Source: Pisaster brevispinus
Taxonomy: Eukaryota; Echinodermata; Asteroidea; Forcipulatida; Asteriidae
Direction: 5' to 3'
NCBI GenBank assembly: GCA_023634235.1
Contig: JAMKCF010000008.1
Location: 20,392,500-20,456,499, forward strand
DNA: 64,000 bases
The position numbers were made by a program, and so were the translations under genes. Below, piece after piece: positions 1 through 12,830 of the stretch (position 1 is its first letter; every line of letters begins with the position of its first letter). The notes beneath the pieces are model-generated. The model saw nothing but the letters and a program-made list of their open reading frames with translations, ran no database searches and was not told the DNA's origin.

Positions 1-566
1 AAGAAGGGGAACAAAATTACGATAAGCTTCACCAAGTGTCTGGATTTTGTAAAAAAAAAAAAAAAAAAAGTATTTTATGTGAGGTGTGGAAGAATTCATT
101 GGTTCCGTTCAACAAGTAGAGACAGCTCTAATAGCCTACATGTCACTGCAGAGGAACTTTTTTTTTCAGGAATAGGGAAATTTGATTTGAAATAGTCATT
201 CTGTATTCAGTTTCCCCTTTCCCTTGTCCAGCCACCCAGACATGTCCTTCCTGTTGGAAAAACAAGGGTACCCCCTTCCCCTGACACAGTCTGTTGGAGA
301 AATAAACCCCATAAATTACTTTACGAGTGACAACCCGTAATTGTCCATTCCTTTTTTTGTCACCATCACTCAGGAGTACCTGTTAATGTTACGCTGTCCT
401 GACCCAGATAAGAACCTTTGGGTCAATCTGCTGCATCATGGGACAACTCAAACAACATGTTCCCAAGGATCACCTTTAACAAATTTTGTAGAAATAGTTG
501 TAAACTTTAACTTCGAGATTTGAGAGCTTCCCTTAACGGGACTGATTACACGACAAATCCTAACCT

Positions 567-759
567 GGCCCCAGTTTCATAGAGTTGCTTAAGCAGAAAA
601 TATTGCTGAAACATTTTCTGCTTAGCAAAACTAAGCAGGGTACCAGTCACAGATTAAATATTTGACATGGTATTTTGGCTGGTAACCTTATCTTGCTAAG
701 CATAATTTTTTTGTGCTTAGCTCATTTTTTGTGCTTAAGCAGCTCTATGAAATTGGTCC
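567..759. repeat. Hairpin repeat A (MITE-like), copy
   Basis: Terminal inverted repeats read CCCAGTTTCATAGAG on the left and CTCTATGAAATTGG on the right, about 190 bp apart. The inside is rich in GCTTAGCA/TGCTAAGC pieces, so the whole element can fold on itself. Some ten related copies occur in this window. Confidence 0.85.
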
Positions 760-761
760 AA

Positions 762-958
762 GGGCTTAATTACATAGAGCTGCTTCAGCAGAAAATATTG
801 CTTAAAGCTTTTCTGCTGAGCAGAAATTAGCAGGAAACCAGTCACAGATGGCGCATGTGATACAGTACTTTGGCTGCATGGTAACTTTATTGTGGTAAGC
901 ATCATTCTGTTGTGCTTAGCTACTTTTTGTGATTAAGCAGCTCCATGAAATTGGACCC
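762..958. repeat. Hairpin repeat A, copy adjacent to the previous one
   Basis: It starts GGGCTTAATTACATAGAGC and ends CTCCATGAAATTGGACCC. It lies two bases after the preceding copy in the same orientation, so the two form a tandem pair. Confidence 0.8.
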
Positions 959-1894
959 TGTTTGTGTTAGTGTGTGCGTAATTCCGCCATAAACCACACC
1001 CACTTGACACAAAGTTTGACCTTACCTTTCAGATGAATGAAAAAGATGTGTAATAATGAAGGGATGTTTGCTGTCCCATTTCGGATTTTATATCTTTACA
1101 CGGGTTGACAATAAAACCCCGGGAAGTCAACCATTTAAAATGAGTCAGGAGCCTAGACATAAAACCCATGCCAGACTAAACTAATCATTGATGAGATCAC
1201 TTAGCTCGGCAAACATTGTCAAAGTCAGTGAATGAAGTTATCAAGTAGCCCAATATACTTGTATAACTTTTAAAGTTACATTTCGCCTTGAGTCATAAGA
1301 CGAAAGAAAGATGCAGTGAAATATGTTTTTTTATTTTCATGACGGCAGGGCTTCCTGTTGGTCATTTATAAGTGCTGTAATATTCAGATACTTGTTGCAG
1401 TTGAGGCTGGCACCATTTTCTTTATGGAATTACTCAAGAAGTTTGGAACCCCTACACTTTCATTTAACCCTCGCAGTGTCCTGTATGAAATACCTGTCAT
1501 GCAATGCATTTTAAAGTCGTAAAGTGATTTTTATTTTTTTTTAAAGATGTTGTTTATGGCAAATAAAAATGTTGGAAAGAGTGATTCTATAGTCAAGGGG
1601 TACACAAATTCAAAGCGGACTTCCCAAACTTGATTTGAGTGACAACTTGACATTTCACAAAGGTCATTATTAAGGTCACATTGTGTGTTGTGACCAACAG
1701 AAATGCATTTTAAATACGGCCGATTGCCAATACAATGTTAGGGTTAAAAAATGTCTTGTGAACACTGAAAAACTTGAGGTGAGTTTTGGAGATTCAAAAA
1801 ATAAATCACAAATATATTTCGCTCCTTTTATTTCTAGAAGCTCACTGGTTATGAACTCTCCACTAATTTTGGGTTAACAAAGGAAAATTGAGTA

Positions 1895-1966
1895 GGCCGG
1901 GAATTGAACTTGCCACCACCGGATTAAGGTGCCTTTGCTCTACCAACTAAGCTATCCATCTAGTCC
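1895..1966 (-). repeat. tRNA-derived sequence (SINE head or tRNA pseudogene)
   Basis: On the minus strand, TAGCTTAGTTGGTAGAGCA forms a box A. It is followed 30 bases on by AAGTTCAATTCCCGGCC, a box B-like T-arm. Pairing of the acceptor stem is poor, so a working tRNA is unlikely. Confidence 0.5.
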
Positions 1967-2112
1967 TGTGTTGGCAGTCTACCTTTTTTTGTCAATACCT
2001 TTTCCATACAGAATCCATACAGCAGTTAGCTGCCATGTAGCCTGGGATCCCACCCAAATTTATGATACAACTTGGGAAGCGGCAGTAGAAGGATCACCTT
2101 ATAGGCATGCGA

Positions 2113-2687
2113 CTTTTTATTTCAAATATCAAGATATTGGAGAGAAAAAAAAGGGAGACTGCCATCATAGGGCTAGATAGCTCAGTTGAAGGTCGCGCTG
2201 CAGTATTTTTCTTTCTTCAATGCAAAATTATTTTAAAATTTACCCTTTCAGAGAAAATCTTCTGTCTGTAAAGATTACCAAATCACTGTTTCTTTCTTTG
2301 ATGTTAGCTATCAAAACAAGCCCTTCATGGATGTGTACAAAATCCCTGGCCTAACCAAAATAATGTGTTTGTTCCTCCCCCTAAACATGACCTTCACATT
2401 TGAAGAAAATGTTCATAGATTGGTTGATACAGTGTAATTATTATTTCTCCTTCAAAAAAAAAAGAAAGTTACACTTGCAACAGCACAATTAGCTCCAATA
2501 ACAGGATAAATAGGAAACGAGAAGAAATGTTCAGTTGTAGATGTGGGAGACACACGCCAAATGGATAAAACCCATGCAAACAGTTAATGCAAAACTCAAT
2601 CCACATGCAAGGCTTCGATCTGAGGTGAGATTTGAACTGGGGTCCACAGAGGTGGAAGGCAGGGAAAGAAAAACCACAAAGTACAAC
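2113..2687. repeat. 575-bp tandem duplication, copy 1
   Basis: The copy repeats with an exact 575-base offset (for example ATGTGGGAGACACACGCC at 2541 and again at 3116). I saw no mismatch in the blocks I compared. It contains a tRNA box A-like GATAGCTCAGTTGAAGG, and its right third is dispersed repeat G (also at 26115). Confidence 0.9.
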
Positions 2688-3262
2688 CTTTTTATTTCAA
2701 ATATCAAGATATTGGAGAGAAAAAAAAGGGAGACTGCCATCATAGGGCTAGATAGCTCAGTTGAAGGTCGCGCTGCAGTATTTTTCTTTCTTCAATGCAA
2801 AATTATTTTAAAATTTACCCTTTCAGAGAAAATCTTCTGTCTGTAAAGATTACCAAATCACTGTTTCTTTCTTTGATGTTAGCTATCAAAACAAGCCCTT
2901 CATGGATGTGTACAAAATCCCTGGCCTAACCAAAATAATGTGTTTGTTCCTCCCCCTAAACATGACCTTCACATTTGAAGAAAATGTTCATAGATTGGTT
3001 GATACAGTGTAATTATTATTTCTCCTTCAAAAAAAAAAGAAAGTTACACTTGCAACAGCACAATTAGCTCCAATAACAGGATAAATAGGAAACGAGAAGA
3101 AATGTTCAGTTGTAGATGTGGGAGACACACGCCAAATGGATAAAACCCATGCAAACAGTTAATGCAAAACTCAATCCACATGCAAGGCTTCGATCTGAGG
3201 TGAGATTTGAACTGGGGTCCACAGAGGTGGAAGGCAGGGAAAGAAAAACCACAAAGTACAAC
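2688..3262. repeat. 575-bp tandem duplication, copy 2
   Basis: This is the second copy, directly abutting the first and ending at a run of ten or more C at about 3267. Near identity implies a very recent duplication or an assembly artefact. Confidence 0.9.
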
Positions 3263-3412
3263 CTGACCCCCCCCCCCCCAAACCTGATTTTTGTCGAAAA
3301 GCAGAGGCCAAAGTAGAATTTACCCTTTGCAAAACCAACAATGTGTTATCCCTTTTGAAAAAATTCAGCATGAAGTCCTGCGTTTATAAATCAATGTAAG
3401 CAAACCAGGGAC

Positions 3413-3553
3413 AGGTTTCACAAAGAGTTAAGATTGATCTTAAGTGCAAATCAATCTTAATTGCTAAGCAAAGTGTGACATCACAATACAAATCACTATG
3501 GTGATACTGACAACTCATCTTTTAAGATGAATTAGTGCTTTGTGAAATCGAGC
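3413..3553. repeat. Hairpin repeat B (about 140 bp), copy
   Basis: TTTCACAAAGAGTTAAGATT at the left mirrors TTTGTGAAATCGAG at the right. The core TAATTGCTAAGCAAAGTGTG and ACATCACAATACAAATCACT is shared by all copies. Confidence 0.85.
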
Positions 3554-3607
3554 CGGGGACTGGTAGAAAAGAAAATTAGTCCAGCAATCTTAATCAGTAA
3601 AACCCAG

Positions 3608-3802
3608 GGCCCAATTTCATAAAGCTGCTTAAGCACAAACAAATAGCTAAGCACAACAAAATGATGCTTACCAGGAAAGGTTACCAGCCCAACTAATATG
3701 TCACATGCACAATTTGTGATTGGTATCCTGCTTATTTCTGCTAACCTAAAAAATTGTTGAGCAATATTTTCTGCTTCAAGCAGCTCTATGAAATTAGGCC
3801 CA
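3608..3802. repeat. Hairpin repeat A, copy
   Basis: The left end is GGGCCCAATTTCATAAAGC and the right end GCTCTATGAAATTAGGCCC. It is well preserved, with a central AGCCCAACTAATATGTCACA. Confidence 0.85.
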
Positions 3803-4440
3803 GGATTCATTACTGATTTTCCATAGAGGGAACACATAATGCAGATGATGATGTCAGAATTCTTAAGGCCCTGTGGTGATTGGTATACACAACCTGAAAG
3901 TCTCACTCAATAGGCATTCTCTCCTAAACGGATGAAAGTCATTACTATTGATTGCTGAACGACGGGCGACAAAACCACTTCACCTCACTCACGATCCAAA
4001 TGAATTTAATATATCATCAGACCTTCGACAACAATCAGTCGGCCTTAACGAGACGTTATGAGTAGTGGATCCATGCTTTGATTAACCTTCATTGCCATTT
4101 TAATTCCGAGACCGTGATGTACTTGGCATGTAAAAACACACATCTAAAGCTGGTCAGGTACAGCCTTCGCTGTAATTGAACGCGTAAACAGTCGGCCAAT
4201 TTGTGCTTGTGTGTTATCGCTCTATAATGGAAGGAGTATAAAGCTAACGTCATCACGGGTTTCTGTAAATAGAATTTACCTTTCTTTCTTTCTTTCCCCC
4301 CTGGAAATTAGAGTGTTATTTCGCTGAGCTGTTCTGTTTTTTACGCTCACTGTGCTTTGGTGAGACCTGACTTCTTTTTATAATATATATACAACGTTGG
4401 TGTAAATTCCATCTATTAATATGACGCAATAATTTTGCTA

Positions 4441-4578
4441 AACGTAGGAGAATCTTGCTTAGCAAACACTGTTCACCGGCCAAAACACACTGTTATGTAG
4501 GTTGCTCATCACCGGTTCACTGGTAATTGTTTGGTAAGCAAATGAAATTGTTAAGCATTGTTTTGGTGAAATTGGGTC
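4441..4578. repeat. Hairpin repeat A, truncated or diverged copy
   Basis: It contains ATCTTGCTTAGCAAACAC, CACCGGCCAAAACAC and the right end GGTGAAATTGGGTC. The left terminus is missing. Confidence 0.5.
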
Positions 4579-5763
4579 ACAGTGTTGTTTGTCATAAAGA
4601 TAAGTGTAGGGTTGATCTTACATCCATTTTGTCTTAGGCCTGGCTCTAGGTCTTGATATAGGGTCTTGGTTGTCTTACAAACAAACAAAAAGACTGGACA
4701 ATGGATTTGGGTCTTGAATTTGTGAATTTGTTCATAAATGATGTGATAGTTAATTTTCTTTTCTTGATGAGTACTCCCCTTTAATTCTCTTCCTGAGATG
4801 ATTTGGCCATTCCTCTGCAGCAGCTTTGATCGACTTCCTCTCAAACTCATGTTTAGTGTCAAAAAGTACATCTTCACATCCCGGCTCAGTCTTAAACTAT
4901 CATCAACTCATCTCTCTTTGCTTTCCTCTCACAAGACATTAAATCTCACCCAATTAGGTGAATTGGCAATCCTCCACTGACCTCCAAGAGAATTTAGCAG
5001 ATAATTACAATTCCACATCCAAGTCTTCCTCTGACAAAACAATTCCATATCACCCCCATCCCCAAACCCCTTCTGACACTTACTATAGTCTTTCATGGAT
5101 TAAGCTGGGGATACTCAATTTAGCATCTTGATATTTATTGGAATTGAAGACCCATAAATCTTTGTTTCCCCTCCAGGGGGGGATGCCCAGATCAGTGTTA
5201 ATTGAAAGTCGAATTAAATGACTACCTCCTCATCTCTATAAGAGGTTGGCTATTGCTGGCTGCAGCATCAAAAGCCAACGTACTTTCCCCTCTTTTCTTG
5301 TCCTTTCCAAGCCAGCCAGTGTATATGATAAGGATCACAGGAGGTCACGCTTCAACACATCTCACCTGACAATAACGCACAATACTGTGAAAAGTAGTGC
5401 CTGTTTTAATAGCGGGGACCTCATTTAGAGGAAATGAGTCCTCTCCGATTTATTCAAGAAAGAAATGGGGGGGGGGGGAGTGGGTTGGAAATGAAAATCA
5501 TTAGATGTGATAGCTATTGAAAGGAAATAAGACGGCACTCGGCCATGTTCAATTGAGTGTAAATGCACTTTTAAGATTTAATTAAAGAGGTTGTCAATGA
5601 AACAGTTTGATAATAGGGTAAGGGCATTTTTGTTGTTGGCTAATAATTGAACTAGAAGGAGTAGTGGAGTCGGAGCTGGGTGCGAGGGGGAACATGACAT
5701 TGGATAGGTCCTGGAGACATCAATCTGGGTTGACTGAGACGCTTCATGAGGGTTAACGGATAT

Positions 5764-5812
5764 GATCTTCTCATCATCTGATCAATGATTAGATAACTGA
5801 TTATTAGTTTTC
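5764..5812. promoter_or_regulatory. Dense ATTA/TGATT site cluster upstream of Irx
   Basis: CATCATCTGATCAATGATTA followed by GATAACTGATTATTAG packs several homeodomain and GATA cores into 50 bp of unique-looking sequence about 35 kb upstream of Irx. This could be chance in AT-rich DNA. Confidence 0.2.
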
Positions 5813-6024
5813 CTTTGTGGTTTTGTGTGTGTGTGTGTTAAATATAACATTTTGCTTCTTTCCTTTGCATCGTTTGAATTATACAATTTGAGAAACATCA
5901 TCAAGTACTTGCTGGTGTTTTTTTTTCTTGACCATTTTACATCATTTGGTGCTCGATATAGTGCCGTTCAGTCCAAAAGCTCCCGGCTCAAAATTGTCCT
6001 GGATTCTGGGTCCCGAGGGGGCCT

Positions 6025-6242
6025 AGGGGCCATGCCTCACACGAGCCAATTCACAGGCAACCAGTTCCAGGCAATCTCCAAGAAGAAAAGGCATTCATAT
6101 TTGAACGTTCAAATATTTTTCTTAGGGATCGTAAGACATTATTTGAAAAATTACTCCTGTGCAACCAAAGTGATCCTGTAGCAAGCACCGCAATTGGTTG
6201 CCTCTGCGTTGCCTGTAAAAGTTGCCTTGTGTGACAAGACCC
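6025..6242. repeat. MITE C, copy 1 (PIF/Harbinger-like ends)
   Basis: About 217 bp, ending TTGCCTTGTGTGACAAGACCC followed by TAA. The left end is GGGGCCATGCCTCACACGAG. It contains the 16-bp palindrome ATTTGAACGTTCAAAT. It is the reverse complement of the element at 27470. No transposase is present. Confidence 0.75.
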
Positions 6243-6269
6243 TAAACCTTCACTTGGTTAGTATGACTT

Positions 6270-6432
6270 GGAATCTATGTCAAAATTGAGCCAGAAATTG
6301 GTCAAACTGATGCAGAATCCGAGCTCAATTCCCATTACTTAACCAGTTTCCTGGTCAGTCTGACCAGGAAATGGGTCGGGTTCCCTTGAGACCCCAAATA
6401 TGGGTCAGTTTTGAAATCGGGAGTTTTTTGTG
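6270..6432. repeat. Dispersed repeat D, copy 1
   Basis: The blocks run in the same order as at 31535: TGTCAAAATTGAGCCAG, CTGATGCAGAATCCGAG, CCAGTTTCCTGGTCAG, CAGGAAATGGG and GGGAGTTTTTTG. It has an internal self-complementary TCCTGGTCAGTCTGACCAGGA. Confidence 0.7.
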
Positions 6433-6475
6433 TCTTCATTGTGTTCTGGGAACCCCAAGTCTTTAAAGGATTTTT

Positions 6476-6762
6476 TGTTTATTTATTTATTTATTTATTT
6501 ATTTATTGATCTATCTATGTATTTATTTTATTAATTTATTTTATTATTATTATCTTGTATACTTTTATCTATATGTTTATTTATTTATTTATTTATTTTT
6601 ATTAAAAAAAATCTTATAACATTTTTGTTTTTATTTTTTGTATAAAAAAAAGTAAGTTATGATTTAATTGTATTTATTTATTTATTTATTTATTTGTTTA
6701 ATCGTTTATTTATTTATTTATTTTATTTTATTTTTATTTTTTTTTTTTTTTTATTGTTTTAT
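6476..6762 (+). repeat. TTTA/T-rich low-complexity tract
   Basis: Long runs of TTTA units, interrupted, give chance open frames with only Tyr/Leu/Phe/Ile content. This is non-coding. Confidence 0.9.
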
Positions 6763-8966
6763 TTGGGGGGTACTTCTTGAAGAGGAGAATGGTGTATTAG
6801 AGAGTGAAACATTTTTTGGGGAAAATCATTCTGCCCTATATTGGGCATGGCATATGATGACAAATCTTACAAGACTCTCACTGTAGAAGAAATCAGTGGG
6901 GGCAAATATCTGTCATAACACCAACACATCTCTGCCGTTTTTTAAAACAATTTCCTTCCTTTCTTTCCCTCCTGTTTCATCACTCCCCTATGAATTTCAA
7001 GGCTTGAACTTGAATGCCTTTGCTGTTCAACGAAGGGAGAGATGCATTGAGGGTGGGATGGTAAACACGAGTTTGGGGTAAAGGTAACCCTTTTTTTTTT
7101 TGCAGTATCCATTCCCCCGAAACACGCCAAAATCGTGGTCAAAATTTTGCAGATTGGGGAGAGGATCCACACGTAGACACTCCTTGCATGTAAACATTCC
7201 CCAACCTGTGGTTCTTTTGTGTGTACCCAATGTTTTATGTGGATCACTGACTAGGATGCATGTGTGGTGGCGTAGCCAGATATTTTCATTTTGGGGGCGG
7301 GGGGAGGGGGAAGCAGAGGCAAAGACATACTGTAATTTCGAGGGCTATTTCATGTATTATTGAACCATTCATTTGTGCAGGTTTTTATAAATAACCTCAT
7401 GGAGGGTGGTAACGCCATTGTGCATAAGGTATCGGATATGAATGCCAAGTCTCTTCCAGTTCATGTAAAGTCAAGGATTGATCCGCCCTTCCTCCTCGGC
7501 GGATGCAGGCTCATTGATTTGGTTTAGTTCCCTGGGGAGGTCTTTTAGTCAATGGATGCTGAATGTGGAAACCGACATGTGTTTGTACACTGCGTTATCT
7601 CTCAATGCTATACATATGTTTGAGTAGTGTTTTAGCAGGCAATGCATGCACGGTCATGGCCGTTTACCCATCAGCAGAAGCAAAGCCAGCAAACACTAAC
7701 TCAATCCCGTCTCATCTATGTCCACATCCATGTCTACAATTATTCCAACCTCTTAATGAAAATCCAGAAGCAAATTGGCTACATGAGCCCAGCAGTTGCA
7801 TTGATTGGTGTGTTTTGGGCACTGGAGCAACAATTAGGATTGGCTTTGATTGGGCGGCCAGACTTTATTGCCCGATCGATTTAAAAGCTTTCCATTTTAG
7901 ATGCCGCGGTTTGGGTTAAACATCGTCGAGGGTCTGCGGAGAGAGCGCTAATCAAAATGTGGTGTCGTGTGAAGAACGGTGGGGACTAAGAGAAGACAAA
8001 CACAGCCCCGGCTATTAATTCATCAGTCAATTCAGGCAGGGATGAAGCCATCACAATACTCTACATATAAAAACATTGGCACATTATTATAAGACCTCCA
8101 GGTTCATATATGGCTTACATAATTGAATCTGACATGAAATGCTTCAGTTACCTTGCTCTTCAAATTAAATACTAATAAAAGACAAGTTCATATCAGGCAG
8201 ATTTAACAAAAAGGCTGGGGAGATGGACTGATAAGGATCCGGGTTTACGATATAGCAAGCATGCACCTCGACAGCTTAGTCCTTCGGTGAAATCATTAGG
8301 CTGTAGACACTGCAGTGAATGATGCGAAATTAATCAGGGCCACCATATGTTTTGTCTCTTTTTTCTTTTTTTTATTGCCATGAAAATGACTAAAGCATTG
8401 GTAGTTTTTGTGGCTAAATGCCACAGTGGTTTCAGTGTGAGTTTAAACAAATATAACTGTTCAGGCAGAACTGTTGTTTAATTGCATCGATGCAAATATC
8501 TTTGTGGTTTTGTTTGGTATTTGAGGGCCACAAATGATGGTCTGAGCTGGATTGGTAACCCTCAATGAAAGTAATATAATTTTTTATAGAATTAATAAAT
8601 AAATGAAATTTGTTTTTTCACTGAATGAATAAAACTAGTTATAAGCCCAATGTTTTGAACCCGATGGGTTCTTTCTCAAAGAAGTACCAGGTTTGAAATG
8701 TTATACCTTCAATAACTTCTTTTTTGCTTTTACTCTACAGTTTTTTAGTAAAAGTTCCTGAGGTGGGATCAGATTTCTGTTCCCGCTGAAGTGTAGCATC
8801 ATTTTGGGATTGTCTCAAAGTTGAGCACGTTCTAGGTGCAAAAGAACAATCCCATATGGGTGCACAGGACCCCAATCCATTGGACCATCGGAATATTCTG
8901 CTAGAACGTATCATTGTGCCGAAGTACGAGAGCAATCCTACACAAGTGTATGACTGTGTACATTAC
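6763..8966. other. Intergenic DNA with nothing recognisable
   Basis: There are no splice-consistent exons and no match to other repeats in this window. Only short open frames on both strands occur, without family motifs. Confidence 0.6.
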
Positions 8967-9131
8967 AGGCCTTGAACTTCACTCTTGAAGGGGCATGGCA
9001 ATTTTCCTCTGGTAAGGGGCACTCTATGAGGAAAATGTAAATTTGTATTGGAACTTTGCAAAGGGCACCACAGCAAAAGCACAGGGCACCACGGCAATTG
9101 CTGTGGGTGACGTGGGTTATTTCGAGGCCTG
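8967..9131. repeat. Dispersed repeat E, diverged copy (inverted orientation)
   Basis: GGCCTTGAACTTCACTCTTG, GGGGCATGGCAATTTTCC and CTTTGCAAAGGGCACC align with the reverse complement of the E copy at 58488. It ends near AGGCCT. Confidence 0.5.
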
Positions 9132-11101
9132 ACATTATTTTGAGCATTCAAATGAAAACATTCCGGTTGTCAATCGGAGCAGTCTAGTGCATGCCTGAAA
9201 TAGTTTTCCAATCTAACTAGAACGTTCCTTCCATTTCCGACTTTTCAGACGTTCCCTCTATATGACTCTGATTTAACATCAAAATAGTTTTAGGGTTATC
9301 TTTTTATTTCACACACCAATTTCATTCATTTCTATGTTTATATTTGTGTTTTTCTTTCCATGGCAATTTTGAAATGGGACTAAACAAAAAACAAATTAAT
9401 AAATAAGAACATTCTTTTACGCTGAAGACATGATGCCCACTTTTTGTTTCTCTCTCTCTCTCTGTCTCTGATTTGTGTGTGTGTAAAAGTTTGGGAATCA
9501 AAAGTGCATGGACGCCACTTCTCGCTTGTACATTCTAAAATTCTTGTGGACTGGAAATATTTAGACTGCAAAAAGCTGTACTCCAAACTTAATAAAGACA
9601 AATGATCTTCTCGGTAGACTGATTTATTATTTCTGTAAAATCAGGCTACTGGACTACATTAATTTCTCATATGTATAATTTTTTTCTTCTTCTTTTAGCG
9701 GTACTAGAATAACGTCAGTGTACTATTTTACTGGGGTTACTTTATGTGGCTACTTGAGAAGGCTTAACATTCAGTCCTACACGATTCGCAAAACTTGTTT
9801 ATTTCCGGAACGGTAGATTGAGAATTCCACGGTGACAGTCAGCGAATATAAATCGTGGTGGGATTTCAAGTGGCGATCGTGATAGATTGAGTATTGAATG
9901 GTGTCTCAGGTTTGGCGTTGTCGGTGGGAAGGATCTTGTCTTTTCGAAGCTGAGAATTTATGCCATCGTTAGGGAAGTGATGGTTCTTAAGTTGTAAACA
10001 AGAGTCATCTGCTGTCATAACATACGTCAAACAGCTTCATCAAGAACTGGAAATATCAATTAATATTGACGGCCTGTGTGAAAACAGTTCGTAAAAAAAA
10101 AATTAAAAATTGCATCATATCGGATTTGAGTAAATCATATTACACAAGATTGAATCATTGAGGTGATTGAATATTTTCGGTCTGGGATAAAACTTATGAA
10201 ATGGCTTGTGCCTTGGTGGTATTTTGACCATAATTGCTTCTCTGCACACAGGAGTATATGAGAGGAGATTATCGTAATTTGTGCTGAAGACGAGAAACAC
10301 AAGGGGGCCACTTTGCAATCGTCACATCAGCAGTTTTTCCAATGCTATACAGTCTTTGGTATCTGAAACAAAAGCATGTGAATGGATATGCAAGCAAATA
10401 CTACAAGTATGTGTCAATTTTGCTTTCCCCCTCAAATTTCAATCAGATAATGGATGACAAAATAAGGTAGTTTTTTTCCTTCATCTTCAAGGGAAATTTG
10501 AGGGATTAAAAAATAAAATGTGTTGGGACACGTTTTGGGTGGTTTCTTGGAAAAACTGCTTACGTGGCGAATGCAAAACAGTCCCCTTTATTTTGTTTTT
10601 TGGCTTAATCTATTGAAACTAACCTGTAAGTTATACTGTATAAGCATTTCTATCGCCATGCTGTAACTTGTAAGTAACCTATAATGATGAGGCTTCTGTG
10701 ACAGACACTGAGGTCACAGCCACACCAGGCCCTCTATCATGAATCTACTGCCATGCTTGCAGCTTCATTCGGTCAAGGTGTGGTCCGGTTTAAGATTGTG
10801 TTTGCAAAAACCACAGACAATTTCATCAGCAGTCTGGGTCCCAGCAGGGAAGTTGTTGGTTATAGCCTATGTATCAGTGTCATTTAGCCAGAGGGGGTGA
10901 TCGGGTTTAAGTTTCTGCTTGTCAGAGCTTAATCTGTGATGTGTAGGATGAGAAATTGATAGGTTTTGCTTGTAATCAGCGTAGCATTCCAATGTGTTGA
11001 TGCACTGTCTGTCAGTGAACTTATTGTACTCTGATTTCATCATTATCATATCAGTGTAAACCTGTGTCAGGACATCTTGGTTTACAGAGATTCAAGACCA
11101 G
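9132..11101. other. Intergenic DNA with nothing recognisable
   Basis: The sequence is unique-looking and AT-rich, with a short CT/GT microsatellite near 9450-9485. I see no genes or repeat families. Confidence 0.6.
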
Positions 11102-11305
11102 AGCCCAATTTCCTGAAGCCTCTAAGCACAAAAACTTGCTAAGCACAGAAAAATCTTGCTTAGCAGAAACAGGTTTCCAGCCTACATTCCATAAAGTTTA
11201 CATAGTTGCCACTAGTACCTTGCTCATTTCTTGCTAAGTGAAGAAATTTGCCATGCAGCACTTTCTGCTTTACAGTAACAGCTTTTAAAAAAAATTATCT
11301 GGCCC
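11102..11305. repeat. Hairpin repeat A, diverged copy
   Basis: It starts AGCCCAATTTCCTGAAGC and has CTTGCTTAGCAGAAACAGG inside. The right end is decayed before TCTGGCCC. Confidence 0.6.
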
Positions 11306-11636
11306 AGCATGGAGGAAGTAATCATGGTCTGAAGAGAATGAGAAAAGATAGGCCTGTGTCCTATTGCTAGATAAGATAGCCACCTGTAGAAAAAGGTTTA
11401 TGTGACCGAAAGGTCAGACTTCATTTTTGTGATTTTTTATGTGAAAATTAAACCAAGGGTTATTGAAAAGTGGCAAAAGGCATTTATTTAAACATGACAA
11501 ATTTATTGACAAGGTAGAAAAGTGCCTTACACTAGTATAATCCTAGTGCATTGGATCTTAGGCATGATCCTTTACAAACCATCGCAGTTTATCTCAAGCT
11601 TCCAAATTCATAAAATGAAAACAGTTTGGTTTTTGT

Positions 11637-11768
11637 TTGGTTGTGGTGGTTGTTGTTGTTGCTGTTGCTGTTGTTGCTGTTGTTGTTTTGGTTTTTTTGT
11701 TTTGTTTTGTGATTGATGTTGTTTGGGTGTTTTGGGGGGTTTTTTTTAGGGGGGGGGTTGGGGGGGTG
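11637..11768 (+). repeat. GTT/TTG microsatellite and G-rich tract
   Basis: Interrupted TTG/CTG triplets run for about 60 bp, then T-rich and G-run sequence. It gives overlapping chance frames rich in Val, Cys or Thr. Confidence 0.85.
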
Positions 11769-11784
11769 GAAATTTCTTTATCTC

Positions 11785-11900
11785 TACTACAGGATTCGAA
11801 CTTGCCTCTCATCACTTGGTACACTTGGTGTTGGTTTAGACATTTGATCTAGATTGTAAGGTTTGTGGGTTTGAATCCTGCAAGACTCAGAAATGTCAGA
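11785..11900 (+). repeat. Decayed tRNA-derived SINE fragment (family S)
   Basis: GGATTCGAACTTGCCTCTCA matches the head of the SINE at 55040, and GTGGGTTTGAATCCTGC is a box B. The region between is degenerate. Confidence 0.6.
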
Positions 11901-12103
11901 CTGTGGTCGGACCATGGAAAGACTATAAAGAGGACAGGAAGGTCAGTCTTACGGTCTTAATTAAAGAGCCGGAATTTTGTGTTAACAGTAGAGTTGCAAA
12001 AAAGTTCGGAATTCATACCTCATGGTGATTTGGATAAAGGGGGCTTGGTCTCTGAAGTGACGAAGGATTTTTGATTTACTTTTTACTCCATTCAAAATAG
12101 TTT

Positions 12104-12293
12104 GGCCACCATTCATGAAGTTGTGAAGCAGAAAACAAATCTGCTCAGCGCAGAACAATCTTGCTGAGCAGAAATGAGTTACCAGCCGAAATACAGGGTA
12201 ATTGTTTGTGACTCAGGTTCCCTGCTATTTACTGCTTAGCAGACAAAAAGTTGCTAAGCACCATTACCTGTTGAGCAGCTTTATAAAATACAC
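12104..12293. repeat. Hairpin repeat A, diverged copy
   Basis: It runs from GGCCACCATTCATGAAG to GAGCAGCTTTATAAAATACACC, with internal GCTGAGCAGAAATGAGTTACC and TTGCTAAGCACC. Confidence 0.65.
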
Positions 12294-12830
12294 CTTTTTT
12301 TCATCAAGGCTGAAGATCACAAGGATACAAGTCATCACCACCAATTTTTAGGCAGTGTTGGCATTTGTTATTGTTACAACAAACAAAATCCGGAGAGCTC
12401 CAATTCGAATTACAATCATGGTTGCAAGTGGCTACAAAAACATAGCTTAAGTTTCAAAGGGTTCTCTCTAGCACCGCTGACAGGTTGTTTTTAAAGAACT
12501 TGTGTTTACAGGAAATGGAGAGCACCCCTGACGAAACAATGTCTACATCATTTTGTTTAGAGGTGTACATGTCAACATACTACTATTTGTAATTGAAATG
12601 TCAGGTGATTTATCTGTAAATGGTTCTACAGTGTGGGTGGTTTTGAAGTAACTTATATAGTGAGAGATTGTTTTGGTGGAAGAGGATTTTTGCAGGAGAA
12701 GCCAAAGAATGAAAATTATTGTTTTTCTCCTGAAAATGATCAGAGCATTGATCGAAATGATGAGTTGTTAATACACCACATCCCGGTTCTTTTCAGAGCC
12801 TCGGCAACTCATGGGAAGATTATGTCTGGT

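Noticed and set aside
2541..2846. 101-codon frame and its 66-codon copy at 3116
   Set aside because: They lie in the tandem duplication and dispersed repeat G. The frames diverge only because the copy is truncated, and there is no protein family match.
7563..7919. 118-codon frame, the longest in 6-9 kb
   Set aside because: There is no family motif, an overlapping frame exists on the same strand, and no splice context supports it. Chance is sufficient.
11594..11852. Thr-rich or Val-rich small proteins over the GTT repeat
   Set aside because: They are opposite-strand readings of a microsatellite.
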